From: Rubrivivax sp.
Lineage (GTDB): Bacteria; Pseudomonadota; Gammaproteobacteria; Burkholderiales; Burkholderiaceae_C
Assembly (NCBI GenBank): GCA_022843905.1
Contig: JALHMT010000036.1
Span: 1-52,254, forward strand
Direction: 5' to 3'
Length of the DNA: 52,254 nucleotides
Made by a program: the position numbers and the translations under genes. Of the stretch, positions 41,979 to 50,237 are shown one piece after another. How positions within the stretch are numbered: the stretch's first letter is position 1; each line of letters opens with the position of its first letter. The notes beneath the pieces were generated by a model that saw nothing but the letters and a program-made list of their open reading frames with translations, did not search any database and was not told the origin of the DNA.

Positions 41979-44281
41979 GTGGCCGCTCCTTCCTTGGCGA
42001 TGAGCACCTGGCGGTGGCCGGTGCTGTCGGCGGGGCCGACGACCTTGTCCTGCTCGAGCTGGTGCAGGATCTTCTCGGCGGCTTGCATGGAGCAGCCGAT
42101 GGAGCGCTGCACGTAGATGTTGGTGACGGTGGCGCCGGCCACGACGATGTGCTCGCGCGCCAGCGCCAGCTCGGCGGGCGTGAAGCGGCCGGGGAAGGGC
42201 CAGGCCGCCGCGGGGCTGAGGGTGGCCTTGGCGGCAGGCGGCGTGGTGGCCGCGACGTCAAAGTCGGTGAGCTTCTTGCCGGCGGCCAGGGCCACCTTGA
42301 GCCACTTGGGCTGCAGGCCGCGGCCGGACCAGGTTTCGCCGGTGGCGGGGTTGCGGTACTTGACGGGCTGCTTCTTCGCGACGGGCTTCCTGGCCGGGGC
42401 TTTGATGGGTGCGGCGGGCTTCTTGGGGGCTGCGGGTTTTGCAGCGGCGGGCTGCAGTTTCTCGAGCTGCCTGGCCAGCTTGGCGGCGACGATGCGCTCG
42501 GCGCGCTGGTACAGCGGCGCCACGTCGATGTCGAGCGCGGCGCAGGTGATGAGGCCCGGGTCGCGCTCGGGGTTGTCGCGCGCGATGTAGCTGTCGCCGG
42601 CGGCGAGCGTGACGAGCAGGGCGCGGGCGGCCTGCTCTTCGGTGAGGAGCCAGGGCCAGTCGCCCGGGTGGCGCTTGCTGCCATCGGGGGCGGGCAGGCC
42701 TGCGAGCGCAGCCACGTCCTCGACGCGGAGGGCCGACGAGCAGAGCGCGTAGTCGAGCAGCAGGCGGTTCAGGCCTTCGCTGGGCAGGCCGTAGGCGCCG
42801 TCGCCTGCCACGGTGGCGCCCACGGCGCCGGCGGCGAGCGCGCCGCGCACGGAGTCGAGCGCGGACGCGCGCCAGCGGTCGAGCTCCTTCTTGCTGGGCT
42901 TGGCGCCCTTCTTGACGTGGGAGGGGATGACGCTGACCTTGTCGACCAGCTGCTGCACCTCGGGGGTGAGGGGCGGCTCGGTGTCGGCTGCGGGCTCGGT
43001 GGCCGCCACGGCGGCGGCCACCTGGTCGCTGGCGCTGGGTTCGGGCTTGGGCTCGCGCGGCTTGGGCGCTGGCGCCGGTGCGGAGGCCTTGGCGGCGGGC
43101 TTGTCGGGTTTCTGCGGCTCGGGCTTGAGCAGGCCCTTGTCCTTCAACACGGCGCGCACGGCGAGGGTGGGGCTCACCTCCACCAGGGTGCTGGGCGTGC
43201 CTTCGGGCCAGCTGCGCACGATGAGCGCGACCTGCGGCGCGTCGTCGCCCAGCACCTCGGCCAGTGGCTTGTTGCTGAGGGCCATGTCGCTGGGCCTGTC
43301 CAGCCGCAGGTAGCCGGGCACGGTGCCGTCGGCCTTGGGCAGCAGGCGCTCGGCTTCCTTGCCGGTGATGACGGCGCGGCCGGCGGCGTGCGCGCGCTCG
43401 ACGGCGGCGGCCTCGTGCACGGCGCACTTGTTGGCGAAGCAGGCGCGGTCAGCGCAGGTGTCGCCGTCGGTGATGTCGTCGAACAGCTCGGGGTTGGCGC
43501 CGCTGCGCTTGTGGCAGGTGGTGCAGGGGCCGGCGTCGGGCACGAGCTGGGCGTCGGCCTGGTCGAAGGGGGCGAGGGCCAGGCGCAGCATGTAGCGCGC
43601 CTGGATGGCCTGGCTGATGGCGTCGGCGGACCAGGGCGCACCCTTGGTGCGGTCGTGCGCGATGGCCTGCACCAGCTCTTCCTGGTGCTGGGTGTTCAGG
43701 CGCGCGATCTGGCGCGCGGAGCCGACGGCGAAGGCTTCGTCGAAGAAGGCGCTGCGCGCGGCGGGCGTGAGGGTGAGCAGCTCGAGGCGGGCCTTGACGA
43801 GGCGCGGCTCGCGGCCGAGGCGCCTGGCCAGCGCGTCGATGGTGTAGCCGCGCTCGCGCGGGGCGTGCAGGTGGCGCAGCCAGGGCGGTGGTTCGAGTAG
43901 CAGCTGCTCGAAGGCTTCGGCCTCCTCGAGCGGGTGCAGGGGCTCGCGCGGGCCGTTCTCGCTGAGCTGGGCTTCGGCGACGGCCTGATCGTCCATGCTG
44001 CGCACGCGGCAGGGCAGTTCGTCGAGCACGCCGTCGCTGGCACGCCAGCGACGCTCGCCGGCGACGATCTGGTACGGCGGGCGGCCGTTACCCTGCTCGA
44101 AGAAGGGGTTGGGGCGCACGAGCAGGGACTGCAGCACGCCCTGCTCGGCGATGTTGGCGCGCAGTTCTTCGAGCGGCGCCGCGCGGAAGCGCTTGCGCGG
44201 CTGGTTGGGGTGGGGCTCGAGGAGGTTGCGGTGGAGCCGCACTTCGGTGTCGGCGGCGGGGGTGGGGGTGGGGGTGGTCAT
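41975..44281 (-). CDS. ParB-like protein fused to H-NS motif and FtsK-gamma domain
   Basis: 768 aa. Residues about 15-115 are a ParB N-terminal domain (HPNQPRKRFR, QIVAGERRWRAS). An HTH follows (about 145-230). Four Cys (CTTCHKR at 253-258; DTCADRACFANKC at 274-286) give a metal site like that of PRTRC-type ParBs. A Lys/Pro/Ala-rich middle leads to an H-NS DNA-binding motif (641-674, GETWSGRGLQPKWL) and an FtsK-gamma winged helix (about 703-762, QRSIGCSMQAAEKILHQLEQ). This combination is unusual. DNA partition, nucleoid or transcription control is possible. Confidence 0.82.
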   Translation of the reverse strand: MTTPTPTPAADTEVRLHRNLLEPHPNQPRKRFRAAPLEELRANIAEQGVLQSLLVRPNPFFEQGNGRPPYQIVAGERRWRASDGVLDELPCRVRSMDDQAVAEAQLSENGPREPLHPLEEAEAFEQLLLEPPPWLRHLHAPRERGYTIDALARRLGREPRLVKARLELLTLTPAARSAFFDEAFAVGSARQIARLNTQHQEELVQAIAHDRTKGAPWSADAISQAIQARYMLRLALAPFDQADAQLVPDAGPCTTCHKRSGANPELFDDITDGDTCADRACFANKCAVHEAAAVERAHAAGRAVITGKEAERLLPKADGTVPGYLRLDRPSDMALSNKPLAEVLGDDAPQVALIVRSWPEGTPSTLVEVSPTLAVRAVLKDKGLLKPEPQKPDKPAAKASAPAPAPKPREPKPEPSASDQVAAAVAATEPAADTEPPLTPEVQQLVDKVSVIPSHVKKGAKPSKKELDRWRASALDSVRGALAAGAVGATVAGDGAYGLPSEGLNRLLLDYALCSSALRVEDVAALAGLPAPDGSKRHPGDWPWLLTEEQAARALLVTLAAGDSYIARDNPERDPGLITCAALDIDVAPLYQRAERIVAAKLARQLEKLQPAAAKPAAPKKPAAPIKAPARKPVAKKQPVKYRNPATGETWSGRGLQPKWLKVALAAGKKLTDFDVAATTPPAAKATLSPAAAWPFPGRFTPAELALAREHIVVAGATVTNIYVQRSIGCSMQAAEKILHQLEQDKVVGPADSTGHRQVLIAKEGAAT

Positions 44282-44294
44282 GCGGGGTCTCCGG

Positions 44295-45071
44295 CTAGGT
44301 GGTGAGCTGCTGGTGGAGTTGCTCCACCAGGCGAGCGGTGCTCTTGCGGACGCGGCCGCGGCGCACGGTGAGGTCGGGCGCGTCGGCGCCTGTGGTGCTG
44401 GCCAGCTCGGCGAGCAGGCGCAGCACGCGCTCGCGGCGGTAGCCTTCGGCGGCCAGGTTGGCGAGCAGTTGCAGGGTGCGCCGAGCGCTGCAGTGCTCGA
44501 GTCGCGCGTAGAGGCGCTGGACGTCGTGCGCGCTGCGCACGGTGACGCGGCGGCGGCCGAGCTGCAGCGCCGGCGACGTGTAGCCCAGTTGGCGTGCAAG
44601 CTCGGCCTTGCTGTAGCCCAGCTCGAGCAGCGCGGTGAGCAGGCGCCAGGTGGGTCGGGCGTCGATGAGTGCGCGGTCGGCTGCGGCCTGCGTGGTGACG
44701 GCGAGGATGCGGCGCTCGGTGCGCGCGCGGACCCAGCTCTTGCGGCCGGCGATGATGTCGCTGAGCACGGTGTCGGCAATGCCGGCAACGTCGGCCACGG
44801 TGCGGCGGCCGATGCCAGAGTGCGACAGCGCGGCCAGGTGAGCGCGCGCCGTGGCGGCGGGCACGATGCCGTTCCAGTCGCCGGCCTTGCGCGCGGCGGC
44901 GCGTGCTGTTTCGTAGGCGGTGTTGGCGCGCCGGCAGTCGGCGCAGCGGCAGCCCGCCAGGTAGCGCAGGCGGTCGCCGTGCGGACGACACTTGGCCAGG
45001 TCCGCCACGGGGCGCAGGCCACGGGCTTCAAGGGCGGTGCGCGGCGCCGCCGCCGAAGCGATGGGGGTCAT
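44295..45071 (-). CDS. HTH protein, 258 aa, next to the DGR reverse transcriptase
   Basis: The stop of RT overlaps its start by 4 nt. An N-terminal CRPHGDRLRYLAGCRCADCR has four Cys and may bind zinc. The middle contains HTH segments (GRRTVADVAGIADTVLSDII and YSKAELARQLGYTSPALQLG). The C-terminus is basic and helical. A phage DNA-binding regulator is likely; a role in DGR activity is not shown. Confidence 0.65.
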   Translation of the reverse strand: MTPIASAAAPRTALEARGLRPVADLAKCRPHGDRLRYLAGCRCADCRRANTAYETARAAARKAGDWNGIVPAATARAHLAALSHSGIGRRTVADVAGIADTVLSDIIAGRKSWVRARTERRILAVTTQAAADRALIDARPTWRLLTALLELGYSKAELARQLGYTSPALQLGRRRVTVRSAHDVQRLYARLEHCSARRTLQLLANLAAEGYRRERVLRLLAELASTTGADAPDLTVRRGRVRKSTARLVEQLHQQLTT

Positions 45072-46162
45072 GCGGCCCTCCGAAACGCTCGTGACAGGTC
45101 GCCGTCGATGACGTGCCCGCGCTTGAGCAGCGCACGCGCGATGCGCGTTTGCTGCGCGCGGCCGCTGCTGGCCTGGCGCAGCAGCCCGAGGTAGCTGTTG
45201 CCGGTGGCGTGCACGGACGGCGCTGGCAGCTGCTCGATGCGGCGCAGGGCGTGGGCCACGGTGCGGCGGCGGGTGGTGCGGCTGTGGGGCTTGAGGACCT
45301 GGCCGACGAAGTCGACGCCGCGGTCCACGGGCTGCAGGATGGTCTTGCGCGGGTTGAGGTGCAGGTGCAGGCGTGCGGGCAGGAACTGCTCGATGGCGGC
45401 GTGCGCTTCGTTGAGCCACTGCGGGCTTGGGTGCACGAGCACCATGTCGTCGACGTAGCGCACGTAGTGCGGCGCGCGCAGGCGGTGCTTGATGAACTGG
45501 TCCAGCTCGTCGAGCAGGACGTTGGCGAAGAACTGGCTGCTCAGGTTGCCGATGGGCAGGCCGTGGCCGGCGGGCGCGTGGAACAGGCTCTTGTGCGGCG
45601 GCACGAGGCGCAGCAGTTCGGCCTGGCCGTGGATGCGCACGCCGGGCCGCGGGTCGTGCATGAGGATGGTGCTGGCCAGGGCGAGCCACCAGGGCTCGTG
45701 CACGCGGCGTGCGAGCTGCTCGAGCAGGACGGCCTTGCGGATGCTGACGAAGAAGTTGGCGAGGTCGAGCTTGAGGTAGTGCGCGGGGCGCTGCCAGTTG
45801 GCGGTGGCGCTGCGCACCTGGTGCTCGAGGCGGCACATGCCGTAGAGGGTGCCGCGGCCGGGGATGCAGGCGCAGCTATCTGCGGTGAAGGCGGCGTGGA
45901 AGCGCGGGGCGATGTGGTTGTAGAGCAGGTGGTGGACGACGCGGTCGCGGAACTGGGCGGCCCACACTTCGCGCGGCTTGGGGTGGGTGATGGCGAAGCA
46001 GATGCTGGGGCCGGGGGTGTAGGTGCCTTGGGTCAGCTCGGCGTGCAGGGTGAGGAGGTTGCGCTCGAGGTGGGACTCGAAGGCGCGCGCGGCGGCCGTG
46101 TTGCGCTTGTGCTGGGCGCAGGTGCGCCAGGCGTGCGCGAGTTGCTCGAAGGTGGCGGTCAT
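45068..46162 (-). CDS. DGR reverse transcriptase
   Basis: 364 aa. Motif A region KLDLANFF (131-138), the DGR-type motif GLPIGNLSSQ (201-210; form IGxxxSQ instead of group II intron QGxxxSP), catalytic YVDD (236-239) and the downstream LHLNPRKT (267-274) are all visible. Size and motifs match DGR RTs (about 330-420 aa). With Avd it would copy TR RNA and misinsert at adenines. It starts in the 4-nt overlap with the methyltransferase stop. No toxin or retron features are evident. Confidence 0.93.
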   Translation of the reverse strand: MTATFEQLAHAWRTCAQHKRNTAAARAFESHLERNLLTLHAELTQGTYTPGPSICFAITHPKPREVWAAQFRDRVVHHLLYNHIAPRFHAAFTADSCACIPGRGTLYGMCRLEHQVRSATANWQRPAHYLKLDLANFFVSIRKAVLLEQLARRVHEPWWLALASTILMHDPRPGVRIHGQAELLRLVPPHKSLFHAPAGHGLPIGNLSSQFFANVLLDELDQFIKHRLRAPHYVRYVDDMVLVHPSPQWLNEAHAAIEQFLPARLHLHLNPRKTILQPVDRGVDFVGQVLKPHSRTTRRRTVAHALRRIEQLPAPSVHATGNSYLGLLRQASSGRAQQTRIARALLKRGHVIDGDLSRAFRRAA

Positions 46163-47206
46163 GGGGACACCTGGGCGAGCAGAGGGCCGTCGTCCTTGAT
46201 GCGGCGCTCGGCCATGGCCGCGTACTCGGGGTTGATCTCGATCAGCACGGCGTCACGCTGCATGCCGTCCGCGACCAGGCCGGTGGTGCCGGCGCCCCCG
46301 AAGGGGTCGAGGACTACCCCCCCCCTGGGGCAGCCGGCGGTAATGCAAGGCTCGACCAGCGCGCGCGGGAAGGTGGCGAAGTGCGCTTCGCTGAAGGCCT
46401 CGGTGGCGATCGTCCACACGCTGCGGCGGTTGCGCGACGCGGGCATGACGGCCATGGCCTCGTTGAAGCTGACGTTGTTCTTCTCGGCCGGGTTGCCAGG
46501 CGGGCCTGCGCGGCGACCTACGGCGGCCACCTTGCGATGCGTCTTGGCTGTCTGGTGGGCCTTGGCGGTGTGGGCGCCCTGCCCTTGAGCCCAACCGGCC
46601 GGGACCAGCTTGCCGTTGCCTGGCATGCGCGCGTGCGTGAGCGGCGAGGCAGGCTCTTGCATGGCCTCGAAGTCGTAGTAGTACCGCTCGCTCTTGCTCA
46701 GCAGGAACACCTGCTCGTGGGCTTTGGTGCAGCGGTCGCGCACCGACTCGGGCATGGGGTTGGGCTTGTGCCAGATGATTTCCTGGCGCAAGTACCAGCC
46801 GTCGGCCTGCAGCGCGAAGGCGACGCGCCAAGGCTGGCCTATGAGGTCCTTCGGCTTGAGGCCCAATGGAGCGGCCGTCGATGCGTTTGTTGACGGCGGG
46901 GTTCTCCCAGTAGCCGTGCTTGCCGGTGGCCGAGGGGCCGCGGTCTGACGTGGTGCCGGTGGCGTAGCTGTCGCCCAGGTTGAGCCATAGCGTGCCGTCG
47001 TCGCGCAGCACGCGGCGCACTTCGCGGAAGACGTTGACCATTTCCTGGAGCCACGCGTCGACGGACGATTCGAGGCCGATCTGGCCGGCAACGCCGTAGT
47101 CGCGCAGGCCCCAGTAGGGCGGGCTGGTGACGCAGCAATGCGCCGACTGCGCAGGCAGCGTGGCCAGCACCTCGCGGCAGTCGCCTTGAATGATGCGCAC
47201 GCTCAT
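46159..47206 (-). pseudogene. DNA methyltransferase between TR and RT, with apparent 1-nt frameshift
   Basis: The ATG at 47206 gives MSVRIIQGDCREVLATLPAQ and motif IV TSPPYWGL (27-34). Near 46862-46864 the frame must shift by one base: the expected GLKPKDLIGQPWRVAFALQA and HKPNPMPESVRDRC continue in another frame. Motif I DPFGGAGTTG lies near residue 300, so motif order is IV before I (beta class, N4/N6). Removing one G from a GGG run restores a 348-aa frame. Either a real loss of function or an indel error. The stop overlaps the RT start. Confidence 0.8.
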
Positions 47207-47236
47207 GGCGCCGTTGTCTCGAACAGGCATGGATCT

Positions 47237-47322
47237 GCGGACGGCAACGGCACGCAACTTGGCGCTGCGGTTGTTGATGTTCTGGTTGCCGTTGTTGAAG
47301 TTCTGGTACCAGGCGTAGGAGC
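47237..47322 (-). repeat. DGR template repeat (TR)
   Basis: 86 bp in the 292-bp gap between the Avd stop and the methyltransferase start. Read in the target frame it encodes the Asn-rich YAWYQNFNNGNQNINNRSAK, with seven AAC codons and 22 adenines. VR1-VR3 differ from it only at adenines (24 of 24 differences). It is in the same direction as RT, avd and targets. It is likely a non-coding RNA template, although frames stay open through it. The rest of the gap (47323-47498) may belong to the template RNA. Confidence 0.95.
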
Positions 47323-47498
47323 CGATGTCGTGCGATCGACGCCGCCGCGCCGAAGGCTTTGTTTGCCGATCAGCTCGGTGGCTGCGCGGGACCGGGCCTG
47401 CGCGTGCGCAGCGGTGTCCGTGGTGCGCGGGGCGGTGCCCTCGTGAGGCAGCGGCACGACCAGATCCAATGTGCGCACGGGCATGAGGGCCTTGGCTG

Positions 47499-47867
47499 TC
47501 ATGCGGCAGGCGCCCTTTTCGAGACGGTGGCGTTGCGCCAGCCACCGCACTGGGCGCCGACGCTGTTAAGCAGCTGCACGGCGTTGGCCCAGTGGCCGGT
47601 GGGGATGGCCCTGGCGTCGAGGCCGACGCGCAGGAGGGTGGTGGTGGCGCGGTGGTGGGTGAGCAGTTGGTCGAGCCAGGCGAGGCGTTGCTCGCGCTGG
47701 GTGGCGTTGGCCAGGGCCATGCAATCGAGCATGTCGCCACAGTGGGCGATGATCTTTTCGCCGAGGGTGTGCTTGAGGCCGCGCGGCATGTTCTTCTGCA
47801 GGTCGAACCCCATGCGCAGGAGGTCGACGCCGGCGCGGTGGATGGGGAGCTCGGTGTGCAGGGCCAT
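47499..47867 (-). CDS. avd: DGR accessory variability determinant (Avd)
   Basis: 122 aa, close to Bordetella phage Avd (128 aa). Four helices with MPRGLKHTLGEKIIAHCGDM, LAWLDQLLTHHRATTTLLRV and the terminal AVQLLNSVGAQCGGWRNATV match the Avd four-helix bundle that binds RT as a pentamer. It sits directly before the TR, as in the Bordetella element (target-avd-TR-RT). Confidence 0.9.
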   Translation of the reverse strand: MALHTELPIHRAGVDLLRMGFDLQKNMPRGLKHTLGEKIIAHCGDMLDCMALANATQREQRLAWLDQLLTHHRATTTLLRVGLDARAIPTGHWANAVQLLNSVGAQCGGWRNATVSKRAPAA

Positions 47868-47895
47868 GGTCAGGAAGGACTAAAGGATTGAAGGA

Positions 47896-48360
47896 TCAAG
47901 CGGGGACTCTGCGGACGGCAACGGCACGCAACTGGGCGCTGCGGTAGCCGATGTTCTGGTGGCCGTGGCGGAAGTCCTGGTACCAGGCGGAGGAGCTGTC
48001 GCTCTCGTCGACCTTGTTGGACCAGTAGGCCTCGGGCTTGAAGCGGTCGGGGCAGTTGGCGCGGGCGAGCTGCTGCTCGGGCGGGCTGAGGAGGTCGGCA
48101 CCGCATGCTGCGGCCCAGGCGAGTTGCTCCTGGTGGGTGGCGGGCTCGGCGTCGCCGTCGAGGATGACGACGTGGTGGAGCGTGCGGCCCTGGGCGTCGA
48201 GCAGGGGGCCGGCGTAGCGCTCGCCGGCGTGCAGCTCGATGCGCGCGGCCTTGATGTCGATGGTGTGGACGACGGGCGGCGCTTGCTGTTGCTGCAGCTC
48301 GGTGAGCAGTTCGGTGCCGCGCTCGAGCAGCGTGCGCAGTTGGGCGAGGGTGGCGGTCAT
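47896..48360 (-). CDS. DGR target protein 1 (DUF1566/CLec-like)
   Basis: 154 aa. An N-terminal helical/Gln-rich part, a central domain (ERYAGPLLDAQGRTLHHVVI, EQLAWAAACGADLLSPPEQQ), then PEAYWSNKVDESDSSSAWYQ and the variable end DFRHGHQNIGYRSAQLRAV. The overall pattern (strand, helix, YWS, AWYQDF, RAVAVR) matches DUF1566/Lcl_C, a C-type-lectin-like fold used by many DGR targets. No signal peptide. The TGA lies in the post-VR element. Confidence 0.85.
   Translation of the reverse strand: MTATLAQLRTLLERGTELLTELQQQQAPPVVHTIDIKAARIELHAGERYAGPLLDAQGRTLHHVVILDGDAEPATHQEQLAWAAACGADLLSPPEQQLARANCPDRFKPEAYWSNKVDESDSSSAWYQDFRHGHQNIGYRSAQLRAVAVRRVPA
47911..47996 (-). repeat. DGR variable repeat VR1
   Basis: 86 bp aligned without gaps to TR; 10 substitutions, all at TR adenines. 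Residues changed include N to D, NN to RH, N to H, NN to GY, K to Q and Y to S. The 14-bp element AAGGATTGAAGGAT (47883-47896 on the + strand) follows 15 bp beyond. Confidence 0.95.
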
Positions 48361-48385
48361 CGGAGCCTCGTGAAGGATTGAAGGA

Positions 48386-48766
48386 TCAAGTGGTGAGGGG
48401 GATCAGGCGGACGGCAACGGCACGCAACTTGGCGCTGCGGCCGTAGAAGCTCTGGTTGCCGTTGAGGAAGTGCTGGAACCAGGCGTAGGAGCCGTCGTGC
48501 TCGTAGACCTCGCCGGTCCAGCAGGCGTTGCCGTCGAAGCTGGCCTTGTCGTTGGCGAAGAGCGTGGCCATGGCGGGGCGCGGCGCGACGGGCAGGCCGC
48601 CATGCTCCGCGGCCCAGGCGACGGCTTGGTCGTGGGTCATGTCCTCGTCGGACATGCCGAGAAACGCGATGGCCTGGTGCACGCCGTCGGGCGTGGTGAC
48701 GAGGCCTTTGAAGGTGCCGCCGCCTTCGAGCGGGGCGTGCAGGGCGGGGAGGTCGGCAAAGCGCAT
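48386..48766 (-). CDS. DGR target protein 2 (DUF1566/CLec-like)
   Basis: 126 aa from the ATG at 48766 (longer versions are Arg-rich shadow). MRFADLPALHAPLEGGGTFK then QAVAWAAEHGGLPVAPRPAM, ACWTGEVYEHDGSYAWFQHF and LNGNQSFYGRSAKLRAVAV. Same architecture as target 1 with a shorter N-terminus. The TGA again lies in the post-VR element. Ligand and location are unknown. Confidence 0.85.
   Translation of the reverse strand: MRFADLPALHAPLEGGGTFKGLVTTPDGVHQAIAFLGMSDEDMTHDQAVAWAAEHGGLPVAPRPAMATLFANDKASFDGNACWTGEVYEHDGSYAWFQHFLNGNQSFYGRSAKLRAVAVRLIPLTT
48407..48492 (-). repeat. DGR variable repeat VR2
   Basis: 86 bp; 9 substitutions from TR, all at adenines (for example Y to F, N to H, N to L, N to S, I to F, NN to YG). 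The element AAGGATTGAAGGAT lies at 48373-48386, 21 bp beyond the repeat. Confidence 0.95.
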
Positions 48767-48792
48767 GGGGTGGTGGCTTTCGGTGGTGGCGG

Positions 48793-49419
48793 TCAGTAGG
48801 GGATGTCGGCGGCTTTGATGGCCGGCGCGCGCGGGGCCACGGCGTCGATGTGGGCGGCGAGTTCTTCGTGCTTGTCGATGAAGGCTTGCTGCCAGTCGGC
48901 CGGCTGCATGCCGGCGCGGTGGTTCAGGTTGATCCAGCTGACGCCAGGCGGGTGCAGGTGCTGCTGGCCGGGCGGGCACACGAGGTCGCGGTACTCGGTG
49001 TGGCGGGAGAGGATGTCGGCGTTCTTGATGAGGGCGTGGTGCTGCGTGGCGGCGATGGCGGTGCCGAAGTGCGCGTGCACGGCGCTGCGGATGCGCTGGG
49101 TGGCGCCGTTGAAGTCGAAGCCGCAGTGGCGCAGCAGGGCCTTCATGGGGCCGGAGAGGTCGCCGGTGTAGGCCTCGTCGCTGTCGTGATGCAGGGCGGC
49201 GCGCAGCACTTGCGGGGCGCGCACGCCGTGCTCACGCTCGAGGATCTCGACGACGAGCAGGGCGTGCTCGAGCACGCAGATGTGCCGGCGCGCGGCGCCG
49301 CACCAGCGGTTGATGCCGCTGAGGTGCCACGCTACGTCCTCGATGCAGACCATGGAGGGCAGCGGGTGCAGCAGGTCGAACTGGATGCCGCTGCGGGTGG
49401 TGATGGTGATGCTGTCCAT
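48793..49419 (-). CDS. HD-domain phosphohydrolase (YfbR-like)
   Basis: 208 aa. VLEHALLVVEILEREH (H52), AALHHDSDEAYTGDLSGPMK (H77/H78-D79 and D88) and NADILSRHTEY give the HD metal site, in the order seen in YfbR-type 5'-nucleotidases and phage HD proteins. Probably acts on nucleotides (dNMP/dNTP pools). Start shares a base with the preceding stop. Confidence 0.82.
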   Translation of the reverse strand: MDSITITTRSGIQFDLLHPLPSMVCIEDVAWHLSGINRWCGAARRHICVLEHALLVVEILEREHGVRAPQVLRAALHHDSDEAYTGDLSGPMKALLRHCGFDFNGATQRIRSAVHAHFGTAIAATQHHALIKNADILSRHTEYRDLVCPPGQQHLHPPGVSWINLNHRAGMQPADWQQAFIDKHEELAAHIDAVAPRAPAIKAADIPY

Positions 49420-49748
49420 CACGCGTGGGCCTCGGCGGGTTCGTGGCGCGGCGCGGCGGCCTGGTGCTCGATGTGGTCCACGTCGAGCAGCACGAGGTGT
49501 GGGCTGGGGCTGTGCGCGATGTCGAAGCGCGCGGCGTGCACGGTGACGCGGACGCCGGTGCGCAGGTGGTTGGCGGCACTGCGCGCGGCGATCTGGGCGG
49601 CGGGGCCTTTGCCCATGCAGCGGCGTGCGCTGACTGCGATGTGGCCGCCGGTCTGGTGGATTTCGATGCTGAGCCACGCGGTGCCGTCGGGGCTGATGTG
49701 CGCCTCGGCGCGGCGGCCGAGCACGCCGGTGATGCGGATGGCGCTCAT
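49419..49748 (-). CDS. Possible OB-fold/SSB-like protein, 109 aa
   Basis: RITGVLGRRAEAHISPDGTA, AWLSIEI and GVRVTVHAARFDI then HLVLLDVDHIE give a five-strand pattern like a small OB fold. Located among DNA metabolism genes. Similarity to SSB is by pattern only. Confidence 0.45.
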   Translation of the reverse strand: MSAIRITGVLGRRAEAHISPDGTAWLSIEIHQTGGHIAVSARRCMGKGPAAQIAARSAANHLRTGVRVTVHAARFDIAHSPSPHLVLLDVDHIEHQAAAPRHEPAEAHA

Positions 49749-49837
49749 GCGAGTGGGCCGCCGGTGGCGCAGGTGACCAGGGCCACGACCAAGGCCACTG
49801 CGAGGAGCGCCCACGGCGCGCGGTTGATGGGGCTCAT
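49745..49837 (-). CDS. 30-residue membrane peptide
   Basis: ATG at 49837 to a stop at 49745: a single hydrophobic helix (WALLAVALVVALVTCATG) in 4-nt overlaps with both neighbours. Its small size makes it tentative, but the coupling and the run of similar genes upstream support it. Confidence 0.5.
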   Translation of the reverse strand: MSPINRAPWALLAVALVVALVTCATGGPLA

Positions 49838-50049
49838 GACGCGACTCCGATGAGCAGCAGGACGATGGCCAGGGCGATGCAGGCGGCTGGCCAGCGGCGC
49901 ACGGCGCTGCGCGGTTGCCAGGGCTGCACGCCGGCGAGGCGTGTGGGTTCGGCAGGCCCTTCCCACCAGGCGCGCGGGTCGTCGACGGTGTCGGCCACGC
50001 TGCGCGCGAAGCGGCGGGTGATGGGGTGGCGGCGCAGGGCGGCGTGCAT
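49834..50049 (-). CDS. Small membrane protein, 71 aa
   Basis: A basic, DNA-like N-terminus (ALRRHPITRRFARSVADTVD) followed by WPAACIALAIVLLLIGVAS, one C-terminal membrane helix. One-base overlap with the preceding stop (TAATG). Confidence 0.55.
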   Translation of the reverse strand: MHAALRRHPITRRFARSVADTVDDPRAWWEGPAEPTRLAGVQPWQPRSAVRRWPAACIALAIVLLLIGVAS

Positions 50050-50237
50050 TACGGTTGCTCCGCAAGCCAGGCGATGAGGCCGAGCAGGGGCACGCCGACG
50101 GCGACGACGATGACGAGCGCGGCAAGCACGCGCGCGCCGGTGAGATCGTGCCAGCGCGGGCGGTCGAAGGCGGGGATGACGGGTGCGCGATCGCGCGGGA
50201 TGCGCGGGGTGATTCGCGCGTTGGGGCGGCTGGTCAT
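50049..50237 (-). CDS. Small membrane protein, 62 aa
   Basis: A basic soluble start (MTSRPNARITPRIPRDRAPV) and a single membrane helix (VLAALVIVVAVGVPLLGLIA). It overlaps the previous stop by 4 nt. Function unknown. Confidence 0.55.
   Translation of the reverse strand: MTSRPNARITPRIPRDRAPVIPAFDRPRWHDLTGARVLAALVIVVAVGVPLLGLIAWLAEQP

Noticed and set aside
45068..46162. Retron or abortive-infection RT instead of DGR RT
   Set aside because: IGxxxSQ motif, Avd neighbour, TR and adenine-only VR changes fit DGR; no msr/msd-like structure or toxin partner was seen.
47203..47502. An open frame that overlaps the Avd stop by 4 nt and reads through the TR in a different frame
   Set aside because: The part over the TR is Thr/Pro/Ser-rich with no target-like motif, and GC-rich frames stay open by chance here. 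The 5' part could be a short peptide, but support is too weak to call a gene.
46253..47740. A long frame containing YAWYQ over the TR and continuing into the methyltransferase
   Set aside because: It joins the TR frame to the methyltransferase by chance and lacks a start or a DUF1566 body before the TR. The TR is treated as template, not as a fourth target.
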